A stretch of DNA of 64,000 nucleotides. Source: Merdiplasma sp045118075. GTDB taxonomy: Bacteria; Bacillota; Clostridia; Lachnospirales; Lachnospiraceae. The DNA lies in NCBI GenBank assembly GCA_045118075.1, contig JBGUOI010000202.1:32441-96440 (forward strand), read 5' to 3'. Position 1 is the stretch's first letter. Each line of letters begins with the position of its first letter. Under the pieces are notes generated by a model that was given only the letters and a program-made list of their open reading frames with translations, did not search any database and had not been told where the DNA came from. A program made the position numbers and the translations under genes. Below, piece by piece: positions 41,177 to 49,754 of the stretch.

Positions 41177-42148
41177 TCATGATTTTTCCAGTATCGCTGC
41201 CAGTGTCTTTGAGAAGGTCCTGGCCGCCTCACCGTTCATATGGCCGTCCAGGTCGGTATAATCTTTGGGATCGTGCGATGCCGCCTGGGCATACTGCCCG
41301 TTGAAATTGTAATAGGGCACGTTCTGAGCCGCAAACAGGGAGGTAAAATAGCTGTCAAACGCCGCATAATCCTGCGCGTACTCCCGGATGGTCGCATCCG
41401 GCACCGGTGTTGTGATCGCCGCAAACCTGATTCCGTTGTCCCTGCAAAGCTCAATAAGCTTGATGAGGTATTTCACATTGTCCGGGTTAAGATAGGTGAT
41501 GTCCGGCCTGTCCACTCCGTCAAGTGAAAAATCATCGGAAGAGACCGGATAACGCTCCACGAATCCGTTCTCATGATACTGCTGGGTATCGGTCGTAAAG
41601 CTCTCCGGGCTGTAATCCCGCGTCAATTTCTTAACCACGGTTTCTTTGATCCGCTTCAGTTCGTAGATGAAGTCATACTCATACCACGGGAACAGGGTGG
41701 TCCGGAAATTGCAGCCGGAGACGACATCCGCGTAGTAAGAGGCCAGTGCCTTTGTCGGCGGGAATTCATGGATAAAGAGCAGGTAGTTGTTGCCCTCCTC
41801 TTTCTCTTTCACGAAATAGCCCGGGGATGCCTCGTAGATGATCCGCTCCGGCGCGTGGCCTTTCTCGATCATCAGCTTGAGCATGTAGTAGGCGTCGACC
41901 GGATACTCGCCGCCGACACAAAGATTGTGCCCGGTTCGTCCCGAAACGCTCTCCGCCGCCTCCGGATCGATATTCAGTTTTCCGTGGGAGGTCCCCAGAT
42001 AGACGTCATCAAAAGTCTGCGTGACCACGCGGTGGATATCATTGCGGATGAATGTGCACGGATACAGTGCAAAGTCAAGCGCTGCCAGGATGGCGATCAC
42101 CAGGGCACATATAATGATGGCGCTGAGCGTCCGTTTAAAACTGCGCAT
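41177..42148 (-). CDS. DltD/SGNH-like membrane-anchored hydrolase-fold protein
   Basis: The 323-residue protein has one N-terminal anchor helix (~9-29) and an extracellular SGNH-type domain. The likely nucleophile is Ser54 in YLGTSHGKLN, and the Asp-x-His pair is Asp301/His303 in YTDLDGHMNGEAA. Such proteins (DltD, AlgX/AlgJ type) hand over or attach acyl groups on cell-surface polymers in partnership with an MBOAT protein. The gene overlaps the MBOAT gene by 14 bp. Overall similarity to true DltD appears low, so the acceptor polymer is uncertain. Confidence 0.75.
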   Translation of the reverse strand: MRSFKRTLSAIIICALVIAILAALDFALYPCTFIRNDIHRVVTQTFDDVYLGTSHGKLNIDPEAAESVSGRTGHNLCVGGEYPVDAYYMLKLMIEKGHAPERIIYEASPGYFVKEKEEGNNYLLFIHEFPPTKALASYYADVVSGCNFRTTLFPWYEYDFIYELKRIKETVVKKLTRDYSPESFTTDTQQYHENGFVERYPVSSDDFSLDGVDRPDITYLNPDNVKYLIKLIELCRDNGIRFAAITTPVPDATIREYAQDYAAFDSYFTSLFAAQNVPYYNFNGQYAQAASHDPKDYTDLDGHMNGEAARTFSKTLAAILEKS

Positions 42149-43649
42149 AGATAAATCCTCTCGGTGTACCGGTGCAGCCGAACACGCCGATCAATACCAG
42201 CATGCCCATGCAGCACAGGAAAGTAACGGGAACGGGAAGAGAATTGACCTCCTCCTGGAGATCGTGCCCGTTCTCCTGCCGGATCCCCGCGATGACCATC
42301 AGGATGGATCCGATGAATATGATCGCCAGCGCCTGGGGCACAAATGCGGTGCCTCCCCTGCCGGCGTTGATCTGCAGAAGCTGTGAAGGCGCAAAGTGAG
42401 TAAACGCCTGCTTTATCATATAGAAAGCCTGCCGGAGCGTATCCGAACGGTCAAAGAACCAGCGCAGGTTGATGATGATAAAGGTGCGGATCACGGCAAA
42501 TGCGTGATACCAGCCTTCTTTTCCCGAAATATGAAGTTTCTTCTTCCAGTCCCTGTAGTTGTATACCATCAGTTCGCTGAAAGCGATGATTCCGCCGTTG
42601 AGCAGGCCGTAGACCACATATTTCCAGCTCGCGCCGTGCCAGATACCGACCAGCAGGAACACTAAAAGGTCCGCCAGGGCGATCGGCACCACTCTTCCGT
42701 ATTTCTTGCCGAATACGCCGCGGCACCACTTGGAGAACTTCATCATCCATTTGGACAGCGAAATGGGATAGAACACATAGCTCATCATCCAGTCGCCCAG
42801 CGTGATGTGCCAGCGTTTCCAGAAATCCGCCACGGAAGTGGCCAGATACGGCCGGCGGAAGTTCTCATCCAGGGTGATCCCGAACAGGGAAGCGACGCCG
42901 ATGACCACATCCATCGCACCGGAAAAGTCGGCGTAGAGCTGGATGCCGTAGAAGATCAGCGCAAAGAAAGCCACGCCGTTAAAGCGGTCCAGGTCTCCCC
43001 AGATCGCATCCGCAAACACGCCCGCCCAGTCCGCGAGGATCATCTTTTTGCAGTAGCCCCACAGGATGCGCTCCACGCCGTTGCGGATCCTGATCCAATC
43101 GAACTTGTGAGGCTGCCGGAACTGGCCGCCCAGGCGCTCGAACTTGCCGATGGGTCCCTGCAGCAGCTGCGGGAAGAAAGAGACGAACAGCGCAAAATAC
43201 GCCGGGTTCTTCTCTGCCTTCACCTTTCCCCAGTAGACGTCGATCAGGTAACCGCACGACTGGAAGGTATAGAAAGAGATTCCCAGCGGCATAAGAATAG
43301 CCATGCCCGGAATCTGCAGTTTAAACGTTTGATTGAGAAAGTCGACGATCGGTCCCAGATACTTGACCGCGCACAGAAGCCCGAGATTGATGACGAGCCC
43401 GATGATCAGGACCAGCTTCTGCCTCTGCTGGGGCGCCCCTTTTTCCTTCATGCGCCCGATCAGGAAGCCGGCCAGGTAGATCACGACGGTCGACGAGACG
43501 ATGTAGACCAGGTACTTCGCGTTCCCGGAAATGTAATAAAGGTAACTGAATACTAAAAGTACCACCCATTGAAAACGGGATGGTACTATATAGTAAATAA
43601 CCACCAATGCGAGAACGAACAGTAGAAACAGGTTTGAGACAAGCGACAT
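42135..43649 (-). CDS. MBOAT-family O-acyltransferase (DltB/AlgI type)
   Basis: The start at 43649 overlaps the previous stop as TAATG and follows AGGAGG, giving 504 residues with ten or more helices. Family residues are His281 in DFWKRWHITLGDW and the catalytic His338 in GIWHGASWKYVVYG. It moves an acyl group (D-alanyl in DltB, acetyl in AlgI) across or onto an extracellular polymer. With DltA- and DltC-like proteins encoded downstream, an aminoacyl donor is the best guess. Confidence 0.92.
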   Translation of the reverse strand: MSLVSNLFLLFVLALVVIYYIVPSRFQWVVLLVFSYLYYISGNAKYLVYIVSSTVVIYLAGFLIGRMKEKGAPQQRQKLVLIIGLVINLGLLCAVKYLGPIVDFLNQTFKLQIPGMAILMPLGISFYTFQSCGYLIDVYWGKVKAEKNPAYFALFVSFFPQLLQGPIGKFERLGGQFRQPHKFDWIRIRNGVERILWGYCKKMILADWAGVFADAIWGDLDRFNGVAFFALIFYGIQLYADFSGAMDVVIGVASLFGITLDENFRRPYLATSVADFWKRWHITLGDWMMSYVFYPISLSKWMMKFSKWCRGVFGKKYGRVVPIALADLLVFLLVGIWHGASWKYVVYGLLNGGIIAFSELMVYNYRDWKKKLHISGKEGWYHAFAVIRTFIIINLRWFFDRSDTLRQAFYMIKQAFTHFAPSQLLQINAGRGGTAFVPQALAIIFIGSILMVIAGIRQENGHDLQEEVNSLPVPVTFLCCMGMLVLIGVFGCTGTPRGFIYAQF

Positions 43650-44293
43650 TAATCCAATAATCCTCCTACAAGGCACCAGTCGTTATCATCACCGGATCCC
43701 GATCCGCCTTCCCCGCTGCCCATCGAAGCGGCAGCTTCCGCGGCTTTCACGGGAGCGATCCGGGCCCACTCCGGAACGATCGTTTCCTGCTCGGAGCCCA
43801 TAAAGCTGCTTGTATACGTAATGTAGGCGAATACTGCCTTATCGGCATCCTTCGGATCGTCAAGCTGATCTTCGGTCAGCTGTACGCGTCCGATCACGGC
43901 GGCGTCGGTATCCCCGAAGGGGAAGGAATGCAGAACGCATTCATAGCCGTCTTCAAAAGTCAGCACCATATTGTAGAGCGCCGGCATAAAGGTGACCTCG
44001 TCCATCGGGGCGGGAGTCAGCGTCAGCAGGGCATCCTGGGAAACTTCCAGTCTCTCTCCGTCTTTAAGAAGGTTATCGCCCGGCTCCTCGTCGTTCACCG
44101 CGATCGAAATGGATGTGATCGCAGCGCCGCCTTCATTCGTCAGCACGACCTTAAAATCATCTTCCGAGCCGCCTTCTCCGATCTCGATCATCTCTCCTGC
44201 CTCGGCGGGAAGTTCCGTCTCCTCCGCAAAGGCGCCCATGCTTAATATTACGGCTCCGGCCGCAGCCGCAGCAATCAGTCTCCAGTATTTCAC
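43649..44293 (-). CDS. Unknown secreted protein heading the Dlt-like operon
   Basis: The start is a GTG at 44293, seven bases after GGAG. A signal peptide (ending GAFAEE) leads to ~190 residues with an acidic linker, a probable beta-rich domain (VVLTNEGGAAITSISIAVNDEE, YNMVLTFEDGYECVLHSFPFGD), and a low-complexity Gly/Ser tail ending DWCLVGGLLD. It may be a surface protein acted on by, or helping, the acylation proteins downstream, with which it is translationally coupled. The family is not recognised. Confidence 0.65.
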   Translation of the reverse strand: MKYWRLIAAAAAGAVILSMGAFAEETELPAEAGEMIEIGEGGSEDDFKVVLTNEGGAAITSISIAVNDEEPGDNLLKDGERLEVSQDALLTLTPAPMDEVTFMPALYNMVLTFEDGYECVLHSFPFGDTDAAVIGRVQLTEDQLDDPKDADKAVFAYITYTSSFMGSEQETIVPEWARIAPVKAAEAAASMGSGEGGSGSGDDNDWCLVGGLLD

Positions 44294-44369
44294 GTCAATT
44301 CTCCTTTTCGAATGATCCGGGCATACCGGCCCGGAAAATGCTTTTCTTTTCGTCTAAGTTCACCACGAT

Positions 44370-44398
44370 ATTATACGTCCTTGTGTAAATCAAATCAA
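44370..44398 (-). promoter_or_regulatory. Promoter of the Dlt-like operon
   Basis: On the minus strand, TTGATT (44393-44398) and TATAAT (44370-44375) are spaced 17 bp apart, a near-consensus sigma-A promoter about 77 bp before the GTG start of the operon. Confidence 0.75.
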
Positions 44399-44423
44399 GC
44401 CGGAAAAAACGAAGCCTTTAAAC

Positions 44424-44444
44424 ATGCGTAATAAAAATACGCAT
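44424..44444. promoter_or_regulatory. Palindrome between XRE gene and Dlt-like operon
   Basis: ATGCGTA-7-TACGCAT is a perfect 7-bp inverted repeat 25 bp upstream of the operon's -35 and ~100 bp upstream of the XRE gene. Its position fits an operator for the divergent XRE regulator; binding is inferred. Confidence 0.45.
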
Positions 44445-44542
44445 ATACGAACAGACTACTTTGTTTTTACGGGTTACAATCTATGAAAGTGCGTTAAAAG
44501 CATGATAATGACAATCCACTAAGCAACAACAGGAGGACAGCC

Positions 44543-44866
44543 ATGAACGTACTAGATAAGATCTCCGAACTGCGCAGACAAAGGGGATGGAGCGAATACC
44601 AGCTTTCGCTCAGATCCGGCCTGACACAGTCAACGATATCTTCCTGGTACAGAAAAAATACGCTTCCGACCCTTCCTTCACTTGAGAAGATCTGCGAGGC
44701 CTTCGGTATCTCTCTGTCTCAGTTTTTTATGGATGAAGAAGAGCAGGCAATGATCGTGAGTGAACAGGAGAACCGGATGCTCCGGTATGCCCTGAGGCTC
44801 GAGCCCGTACAGTTTATGGCTTTGAGCTCTTTCCTGGAAACGATCTGTAAAAATGATGATAAGTGA
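44543..44866 (+). CDS. Small XRE-family transcriptional regulator
   Basis: The 107-residue protein has a phage-repressor-type helix-turn-helix at ~residues 6-62 (SELRRQRGWSEYQLSLRSGLTQSTISSWYRKNTLPTLPSLEKICEAFGISLSQFF). The rest is a short helical tail. A strong AGGAGG site precedes the start. It is one of two plus-strand genes and is divergent from the Dlt-like operon, so it may control that operon and itself. A terminator begins at its stop codon. Confidence 0.92.
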   Translation: MNVLDKISELRRQRGWSEYQLSLRSGLTQSTISSWYRKNTLPTLPSLEKICEAFGISLSQFFMDEEEQAMIVSEQENRMLRYALRLEPVQFMALSSFLETICKNDDK

Positions 44867-44899
44867 AATGACAGGGGATGTCTGATCCCCTGTCATTTT
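44866..44899. terminator. Bidirectional 14-bp terminator between XRE gene and ccsA
   Basis: The arms 44866-44879 and 44885-44898 (AAATGACAGGGGAT and its complement) have a 5-base loop; T-runs follow the stem on both strands. It serves the plus-strand regulator and the end of the minus-strand rnf-nrf-ccs operon (last stop at 44908). Confidence 0.85.
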
Positions 44900-44907
44900 C
44901 TGTCATC

Positions 44908-45738
44908 TTATGCGTAACTGTGAATTCCCGGCAGGAACGTGTTCACCCCGATATAGGTAAACAGGACTGCCACAAAACCGATCACGGCAAAGACAGCCGC
45001 ACTTTTTCCCCGCCATCCGCGCTGGAGCCGCAGATGCAGGTAAACTGCATAGATCAGCCAGGTGATCAGCGACCAGGTCTCTTTGGGATCCCAGCTCCAG
45101 TAAGATCCCCAGGCCCTTTCCGCCCAGATCGATCCGGTGATGATGCAGAAAGTCAGGAACAGCAGGCCCAGAGCTGCCGCCCGGTATCCGATCAGGTCAA
45201 GTTTTTCACGGCTCGGAATGTGCTGGTCAAAGAAGCTGCCCTCCCTGATCTTCTCCCTTACAAGAAAGATGATCCCGATCACAAAGGATACGCCGAACGA
45301 TCCGTAGGCGATGATCGCCGACGATACGTGAAACCCAAGCCAGTTGCTTCGCAGTGAAGGCATCAGTTCATGTACGTCCCTGCTCTGCATGGCGGCGTAG
45401 CCGATAACCAGAAAAATGACCGGAGCCGCAGCCGCTCCCAGCACCTGGAAGCGGTATCTGTGAATGAAGATGAGGCTTACAAGGCAAAGACCCCAGGCAA
45501 AGCTCGTGGCAAATTCATACTGATTTGTCATTGGCAGGCGTCCCGCTCCGATCCCGCGGGTGATAAGCGCCGCGGTATGCAGGATGAATCCCGCCAGCAG
45601 AAGAATGTTCGCGAAAGCAGCCATCTTCTGTTTTTTCATAATGGCAAAGATAAAGTAGAAGATCATCGCTGCGAAGTAAAGCAACATCACTGCCGTAAAC
45701 AGTGTGTTCTCGATTTTCAGGAACGTTTCAGGGTTCAT
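44908..45738 (-). CDS. ccsA: Cytochrome c maturation protein CcsA/CcsB (System II heme handling)
   Basis: The start at 45738 (GGGGAGGAG site) overlaps the resB end by 11 bp, giving 276 residues with about eight helices. The tryptophan-rich heme motif is present as WAERAWGSYWSWDPKETWSLITW, with conserved histidines in the flanking loops (GFHVSSAIIAYGSFG, VYLHLRLQRGW). With ResB it exports heme and ligates it to apocytochromes c outside the membrane. The nearby substrate is the pentaheme NrfA of the same operon. Confidence 0.94.
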   Translation of the reverse strand: MNPETFLKIENTLFTAVMLLYFAAMIFYFIFAIMKKQKMAAFANILLLAGFILHTAALITRGIGAGRLPMTNQYEFATSFAWGLCLVSLIFIHRYRFQVLGAAAAPVIFLVIGYAAMQSRDVHELMPSLRSNWLGFHVSSAIIAYGSFGVSFVIGIIFLVREKIREGSFFDQHIPSREKLDLIGYRAAALGLLFLTFCIITGSIWAERAWGSYWSWDPKETWSLITWLIYAVYLHLRLQRGWRGKSAAVFAVIGFVAVLFTYIGVNTFLPGIHSYA

Positions 45739-47026
45739 GTTTCTCCTCCCCTTCAATGATCATCAGTCCGCAGCATTGCGCCTCTTCCTTCAGCCTCTCG
45801 TTGAAGATCGCTCCTCCTTTTCGGCTCGCCGCCTCAATCAGCCATTCGTCCTCTTCCACCCGGCAGGCACGGATCCAGGCCGCCTGCAGATAGAAAGCAA
45901 GAAACAGGCCGGCCAGCGTGAGCAGACCCCCGATCAGTGCAGCTGGGGTGAACGGATCGCGCTTGATCTGGATGAGGGTGTAAGAACGCGGGTCGGAGAA
46001 CGTAACGGTATACTCATCGATCGTCAGCTCTTCTTCCTGCATCAGCGCGTTCATGCCCAGCATCCGCCCCTGATAATATACCGAGTAAAGGTAAGCCGGG
46101 TTATTCAGATCGCTCGAGCGGGTCTTCGGGGTCCCCTCCTCCAGGACATAATCCGGATAAAAGGCATTCAGGTAGATCACCAGCTCCGGTTTATCACTCA
46201 CAGCAGTGAAATCGCCCGCACAGACTGTTTCTTCCTGCAAAAGCTCCCCGTCTTTTAAAATATGGATATCGGCTGCCCAACCGGTAGAATTCTGATAAAA
46301 ACGCATCCCGTACAGGCTGCACGGCGCATTTACACCGGTGCTGCCGCTTCGGGAAGTCCCGTCAGAAGCATTCCGGACCGTGAAATCGGTCCGGTACTGG
46401 CGGACTGTATCATCATCCCTGAGGTCTACTGTAAAGTCATCGATCGTGAGGATAAGAGGTGTGTCCCCGATCGGCTTTGACTGCCCCGGAACTCCGTAAA
46501 CAGAATATTCCTGCTTCAGGATCTGTCCGAGTCCGAAACCGAGAATGACGATCAAAATTCCCAGATGACACACCCAGGCTCCCCACAGGCCGATCCGCTG
46601 TTTCTGTGCAAAGCAGCTTCCATCCGGTCCTTCCTTCCATGAAAAGCCGGTCTTTTCAAAGAGCCGTTTTACCTCATCCCTGCTGCCGCGGCAGCGCAGG
46701 GACACAGCTGCCTGTGCTCCGGCTATGCAGGTCGGATCCGCTGCCTCTTTAAAGCGCCTGACCAGAGACGGCAGGCGCACAAGATTGCACAGAAACAGGT
46801 TGATGCACAAAAAAGCCGTGATCACGATGAACCACCAGCTGTGGAAAACATCATCCAATCCCGCTGCCACGAGCAGGGCCGCGGTTCGCTCCGAATAGCG
46901 CTGCGTATACCAGGCAAGCGTCTGGTTCTGCGTCACCAGGCTCCCCGCCGCGCAGGCGATGATCAGGATCAGCAGAAGAATCAATGCAAACCGCATGGAG
47001 CTAAGAAATTTCAACGCTTTTTTCAA
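45728..47026 (-). CDS. resB: Cytochrome c maturation protein ResB (Ccs1)
   Basis: The 432-residue protein has the ResB layout: helices at ~12-30 and ~64-84, a third near 150-170 (WGAWVCHLGILIVILGFGLG), a large extracytoplasmic domain, and a last helix near 380-400. The start is a TTG whose last two bases overlap the nrfA stop (TTGA); an ATG ten codons later is an alternative. It works with CcsA in System II cytochrome c assembly. Its coupling to nrfA shows it is dedicated to that cytochrome. Confidence 0.92.
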   Translation of the reverse strand: MKKALKFLSSMRFALILLLILIIACAAGSLVTQNQTLAWYTQRYSERTAALLVAAGLDDVFHSWWFIVITAFLCINLFLCNLVRLPSLVRRFKEAADPTCIAGAQAAVSLRCRGSRDEVKRLFEKTGFSWKEGPDGSCFAQKQRIGLWGAWVCHLGILIVILGFGLGQILKQEYSVYGVPGQSKPIGDTPLILTIDDFTVDLRDDDTVRQYRTDFTVRNASDGTSRSGSTGVNAPCSLYGMRFYQNSTGWAADIHILKDGELLQEETVCAGDFTAVSDKPELVIYLNAFYPDYVLEEGTPKTRSSDLNNPAYLYSVYYQGRMLGMNALMQEEELTIDEYTVTFSDPRSYTLIQIKRDPFTPAALIGGLLTLAGLFLAFYLQAAWIRACRVEEDEWLIEAASRKGGAIFNERLKEEAQCCGLMIIEGEEKHEP

Positions 47027-48333
47027 TCTGACACTGTCTCCTCTTCGATCTCTTCGTCGGGAAGAATCCTCAGCGCCTCATTGATCTTATTCTCGGACGT
47101 ATTGAGGCACTCCTTTGCGAGGGATGAGTTATGTGCCCCTTCACTGTTTTCCACATAGCAGAAGTCAAAGTACCACTGTGCTTCCCTGTAGAGCCTGCGG
47201 ACAGTTTCAAGCTGCGCCTCCTCCAGGGACCCGTCCGCAACGGCTTTTGCGAGCCGGTTTTTCATATCGGAAAGTTCGTTTCCGACTACGGTCTCACGCT
47301 CAGTGATCTCACTCTGGATGGAATGCACATAAGAAGCCATATCGCGGTCGCCGTGGCACTCCACGCACCGGGCCAGAATACGCTCGTCGTCGAGCGGACT
47401 GACCAGTTCGTGGCTGTGATAGACCGTTCCGTCTTCCGCCTGGACCATGGCCATGTGACAGTCCGCACAGTTAAGCTGGGCAGCGTGTTTTCCGTGAAGG
47501 TATGTTTCCATCTCGGGATGCTGAGCTTTGAGCATCTGTGCGCCGGTGCTCTCCTGTGTCCAGTCAGAAAATCCGATCGAATCGTAGTAAGCCAGAATAG
47601 CGGTCGGAGTCATTGATTCTACAGATGTGTAGGGCATGGACGTCTCTTTCGTCTCCGGAGCAAAGTAATATTCGATATGGCACTGGCCGCAGCTGAGTGT
47701 CGCCGGGTCGATGGTATCCATATTATCTCCGAGTGCCTTCTCCACATAGGAATGCGTGATCACGATCTTTCCGCCGCTGCCGGCGTCATTCCCGTGGCAG
47801 TTGTAACAGCTGACCGTTTCCTGCATCATCGAATGAACTTCATTAAAGTCCATCGTATAGACATCCACGCCCTGGTCGTTCACCAGCTTCGTGAAATTCG
47901 GCGTCTTGCAGGTCAGGCAGTTCGCCGTGGCATGCGGCCTGGCAGTCGCAGCCACATCTTCGAGCGTGTAGGAATGGCCCCTTGCGCTCTTATAATCTTT
48001 GGCAAACCCGTAGCCCTCGTAGATATTTACCAGATACGGGTCTTCCTCAAGATAGTCCGTAGTAAAGCTGTTTTCGGCATTGGCCCCCATGGTGGCTGTG
48101 ATATAAGGGTAGGTCTCCGCCCACTCGTCGGCGGATACGACTCCGTCGGCCGATGCCGCTTCCGGCGCCTCCACATCCCGGTACTCGATGTCTTCGCGGG
48201 TAAGCATTTCCCCCGCAGGCTTCATGGCGCGGAAGATGACTTTTTTTCCGGTGATCACACCGGTCAGCGTCAGTATACAGACCGCCAGCAAAGCCAGCGC
48301 GCATACCGCTTTGATGATCGTCCTCTTATTCAT
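47023..48333 (-). CDS. nrfA: Pentaheme nitrite reductase, ammonia-forming (NrfA)
   Basis: The 436-residue protein has an N-terminal signal or anchor helix. Five heme sites are visible: the catalytic CLTCK (139-143) with lysine ligation, then CYNCH (176-180), CGQCH (215-219), CADCH (289-293) and CVECH (323-327). Calcium-site residues fit Glu221/Tyr222 (HIEYYF) and the K-A-Q triplet at ~269-271. It reduces nitrite to ammonium outside the membrane using six electrons. It follows rnfB by 47 bp and overlaps resB. No NrfH quinol dehydrogenase gene is present nearby, so its electron donor is open. Confidence 0.96.
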   Translation of the reverse strand: MNKRTIIKAVCALALLAVCILTLTGVITGKKVIFRAMKPAGEMLTREDIEYRDVEAPEAASADGVVSADEWAETYPYITATMGANAENSFTTDYLEEDPYLVNIYEGYGFAKDYKSARGHSYTLEDVAATARPHATANCLTCKTPNFTKLVNDQGVDVYTMDFNEVHSMMQETVSCYNCHGNDAGSGGKIVITHSYVEKALGDNMDTIDPATLSCGQCHIEYYFAPETKETSMPYTSVESMTPTAILAYYDSIGFSDWTQESTGAQMLKAQHPEMETYLHGKHAAQLNCADCHMAMVQAEDGTVYHSHELVSPLDDERILARCVECHGDRDMASYVHSIQSEITERETVVGNELSDMKNRLAKAVADGSLEEAQLETVRRLYREAQWYFDFCYVENSEGAHNSSLAKECLNTSENKINEALRILPDEEIEEETVSD

Positions 48334-48380
48334 AGGTCTCTCCTGCTTTTCCGGGGCTGGGTCATCCCCCCCTCATCCCC

Positions 48381-49172
48381 TTATGCTGTAATACTCCGCT
48401 GCGGACATTTTTCCGCGCAATTTCCACAGTTCGTACACTTGCTGTAATCGATGTTTGCCAGGCCTTCTTCCACCGTGATGGCGCCGGTCTCGCACTGACG
48501 CGTGCAAAGTTTGCAGCCGATGCATCCGACATCACAGTTTTCCTTCACTGTCTTTCCCTTTTCGGGATTGCTGCAATGGACCAGCACTTTCTGGTCATAA
48601 GGCACCAGTTCGATCAGGTGACGCGGGCACGTCTTAACGCACAGCCCGCAGCCTACGCACATTTCTTTGTTGACGATGGCCACACCGTTTCTGAAACGGA
48701 TGGCGCTTTCCGGACAGACCTGGCTGCAGCTGCCAAGGCCGAGACATCCGTAAGCACAGTTGCTGTAAGGCACGCCTCCCAGCACTACGGCCCGGCAGTC
48801 CTGGATCCCGTAATATTCATTTCTTTTCGAGGTATGTTCATCGGTCCCGTTGCAGCGCACGAAGGCAACTTTTCTTGCAGCGGCCTCCGCGGAGACGCCC
48901 ATTATTTTACCGATCTGTTCCGCCACGGCTGCTCCGCCGACCGGGCAGCCGTTTACCGGTGCTTCCCCGTCTGCAATCGCTGCCGCCATGGCATCGCAGC
49001 CCGCAAAGCCGCAGGCTCCGCAGTTATTTCCGGGAAGGACTTCTCTCACCGCGCTCTCCCGCTCATCCACGTCCACGTGAAATTTGTTGCCGATATATAC
49101 CAGGCCGATGCCGACCAGCACGCCTACCAGGCCGATGACCACTGTCGCAATAATAATTGAGCTCAAATTCAT
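48381..49172 (-). CDS. rnfB: Rnf complex subunit RnfB (iron-sulfur protein)
   Basis: The 263-residue protein has one N-terminal helix, the four-cysteine cluster motif GNNCGACGFAGCDAMA (~48-63) and several ferredoxin motifs (MCVGCGLCVKTCP, CDVGCIGCKLCTRQCE, CTNCGNCAEKCP). RnfB accepts electrons from ferredoxin. The ribosome site GGAGGG directly abuts the ATG at 49172, so a TTG two codons later (49166) may be the true start. It is the last rnf gene, directly before nrfA. Confidence 0.95.
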   Translation of the reverse strand: MNLSSIIIATVVIGLVGVLVGIGLVYIGNKFHVDVDERESAVREVLPGNNCGACGFAGCDAMAAAIADGEAPVNGCPVGGAAVAEQIGKIMGVSAEAAARKVAFVRCNGTDEHTSKRNEYYGIQDCRAVVLGGVPYSNCAYGCLGLGSCSQVCPESAIRFRNGVAIVNKEMCVGCGLCVKTCPRHLIELVPYDQKVLVHCSNPEKGKTVKENCDVGCIGCKLCTRQCETGAITVEEGLANIDYSKCTNCGNCAEKCPQRSITA

Positions 49173-49178
49173 CCCTCC

Positions 49179-49754
49179 TTACGCAAGGCCGCCAAAGCCC
49201 ATGAATGCGATGGACATCAGCGCTGCTGCCAAAAGGACCACCGGCGCGCCGCGAAGCGGGCGGGGCATGGCCGATTCATCCAGTCTTGCCCTGATTCCGG
49301 CCAGCAGTACGATTGCGATCGTATAACCGACAGCGGTTCCGAACCCGGCCATAACGCTCTGCACAAAATTATATTCATCCTGTACATTGGTCAGTGCCAC
49401 ACCAAGCACGGCACAGTTGGTCGTGATCAGGGGAAGATAGATACCCAGGGCGCGGTAGATCGCCGGTGACGTCTTCTTCAGGAACATCTCCACGATCTGG
49501 ACCAGCGCAGCGATCACCAGAATAAAGACGATCGTCTTCATATAGTCCAGGTTAAACGGCTTCAGGACGAAATCATACAGCAGTGATGCAACCGCCGAGG
49601 CGATGGTCAGCACGAAGATGACAGCGCCGCCCAGGGAGACGGAAGCTTTCATCTGTTTGGAAACGCCTACGAAAGAGCAGATTCCCAGGAACTGGTTGAG
49701 CACCACATTGTTGATGAGGGCACAGGTCACTATGATCATGATCAGGGAATTCAT
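49179..49754 (-). CDS. rnfA: Rnf complex membrane subunit RnfA
   Basis: The start at 49754 (GGGGG-type site) overlaps the rnfE stop as ATGA, giving 191 residues with six helices. RnfA/NqrE signatures: CALINNVVLNQFLGICSFVGVS, and GIYLPLITTNCAVLGVAL with the conserved Cys in the half-membrane motif. It carries electrons across the membrane in the ferredoxin:NAD oxidoreductase complex. Confidence 0.95.
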   Translation of the reverse strand: MNSLIMIIVTCALINNVVLNQFLGICSFVGVSKQMKASVSLGGAVIFVLTIASAVASLLYDFVLKPFNLDYMKTIVFILVIAALVQIVEMFLKKTSPAIYRALGIYLPLITTNCAVLGVALTNVQDEYNFVQSVMAGFGTAVGYTIAIVLLAGIRARLDESAMPRPLRGAPVVLLAAALMSIAFMGFGGLA

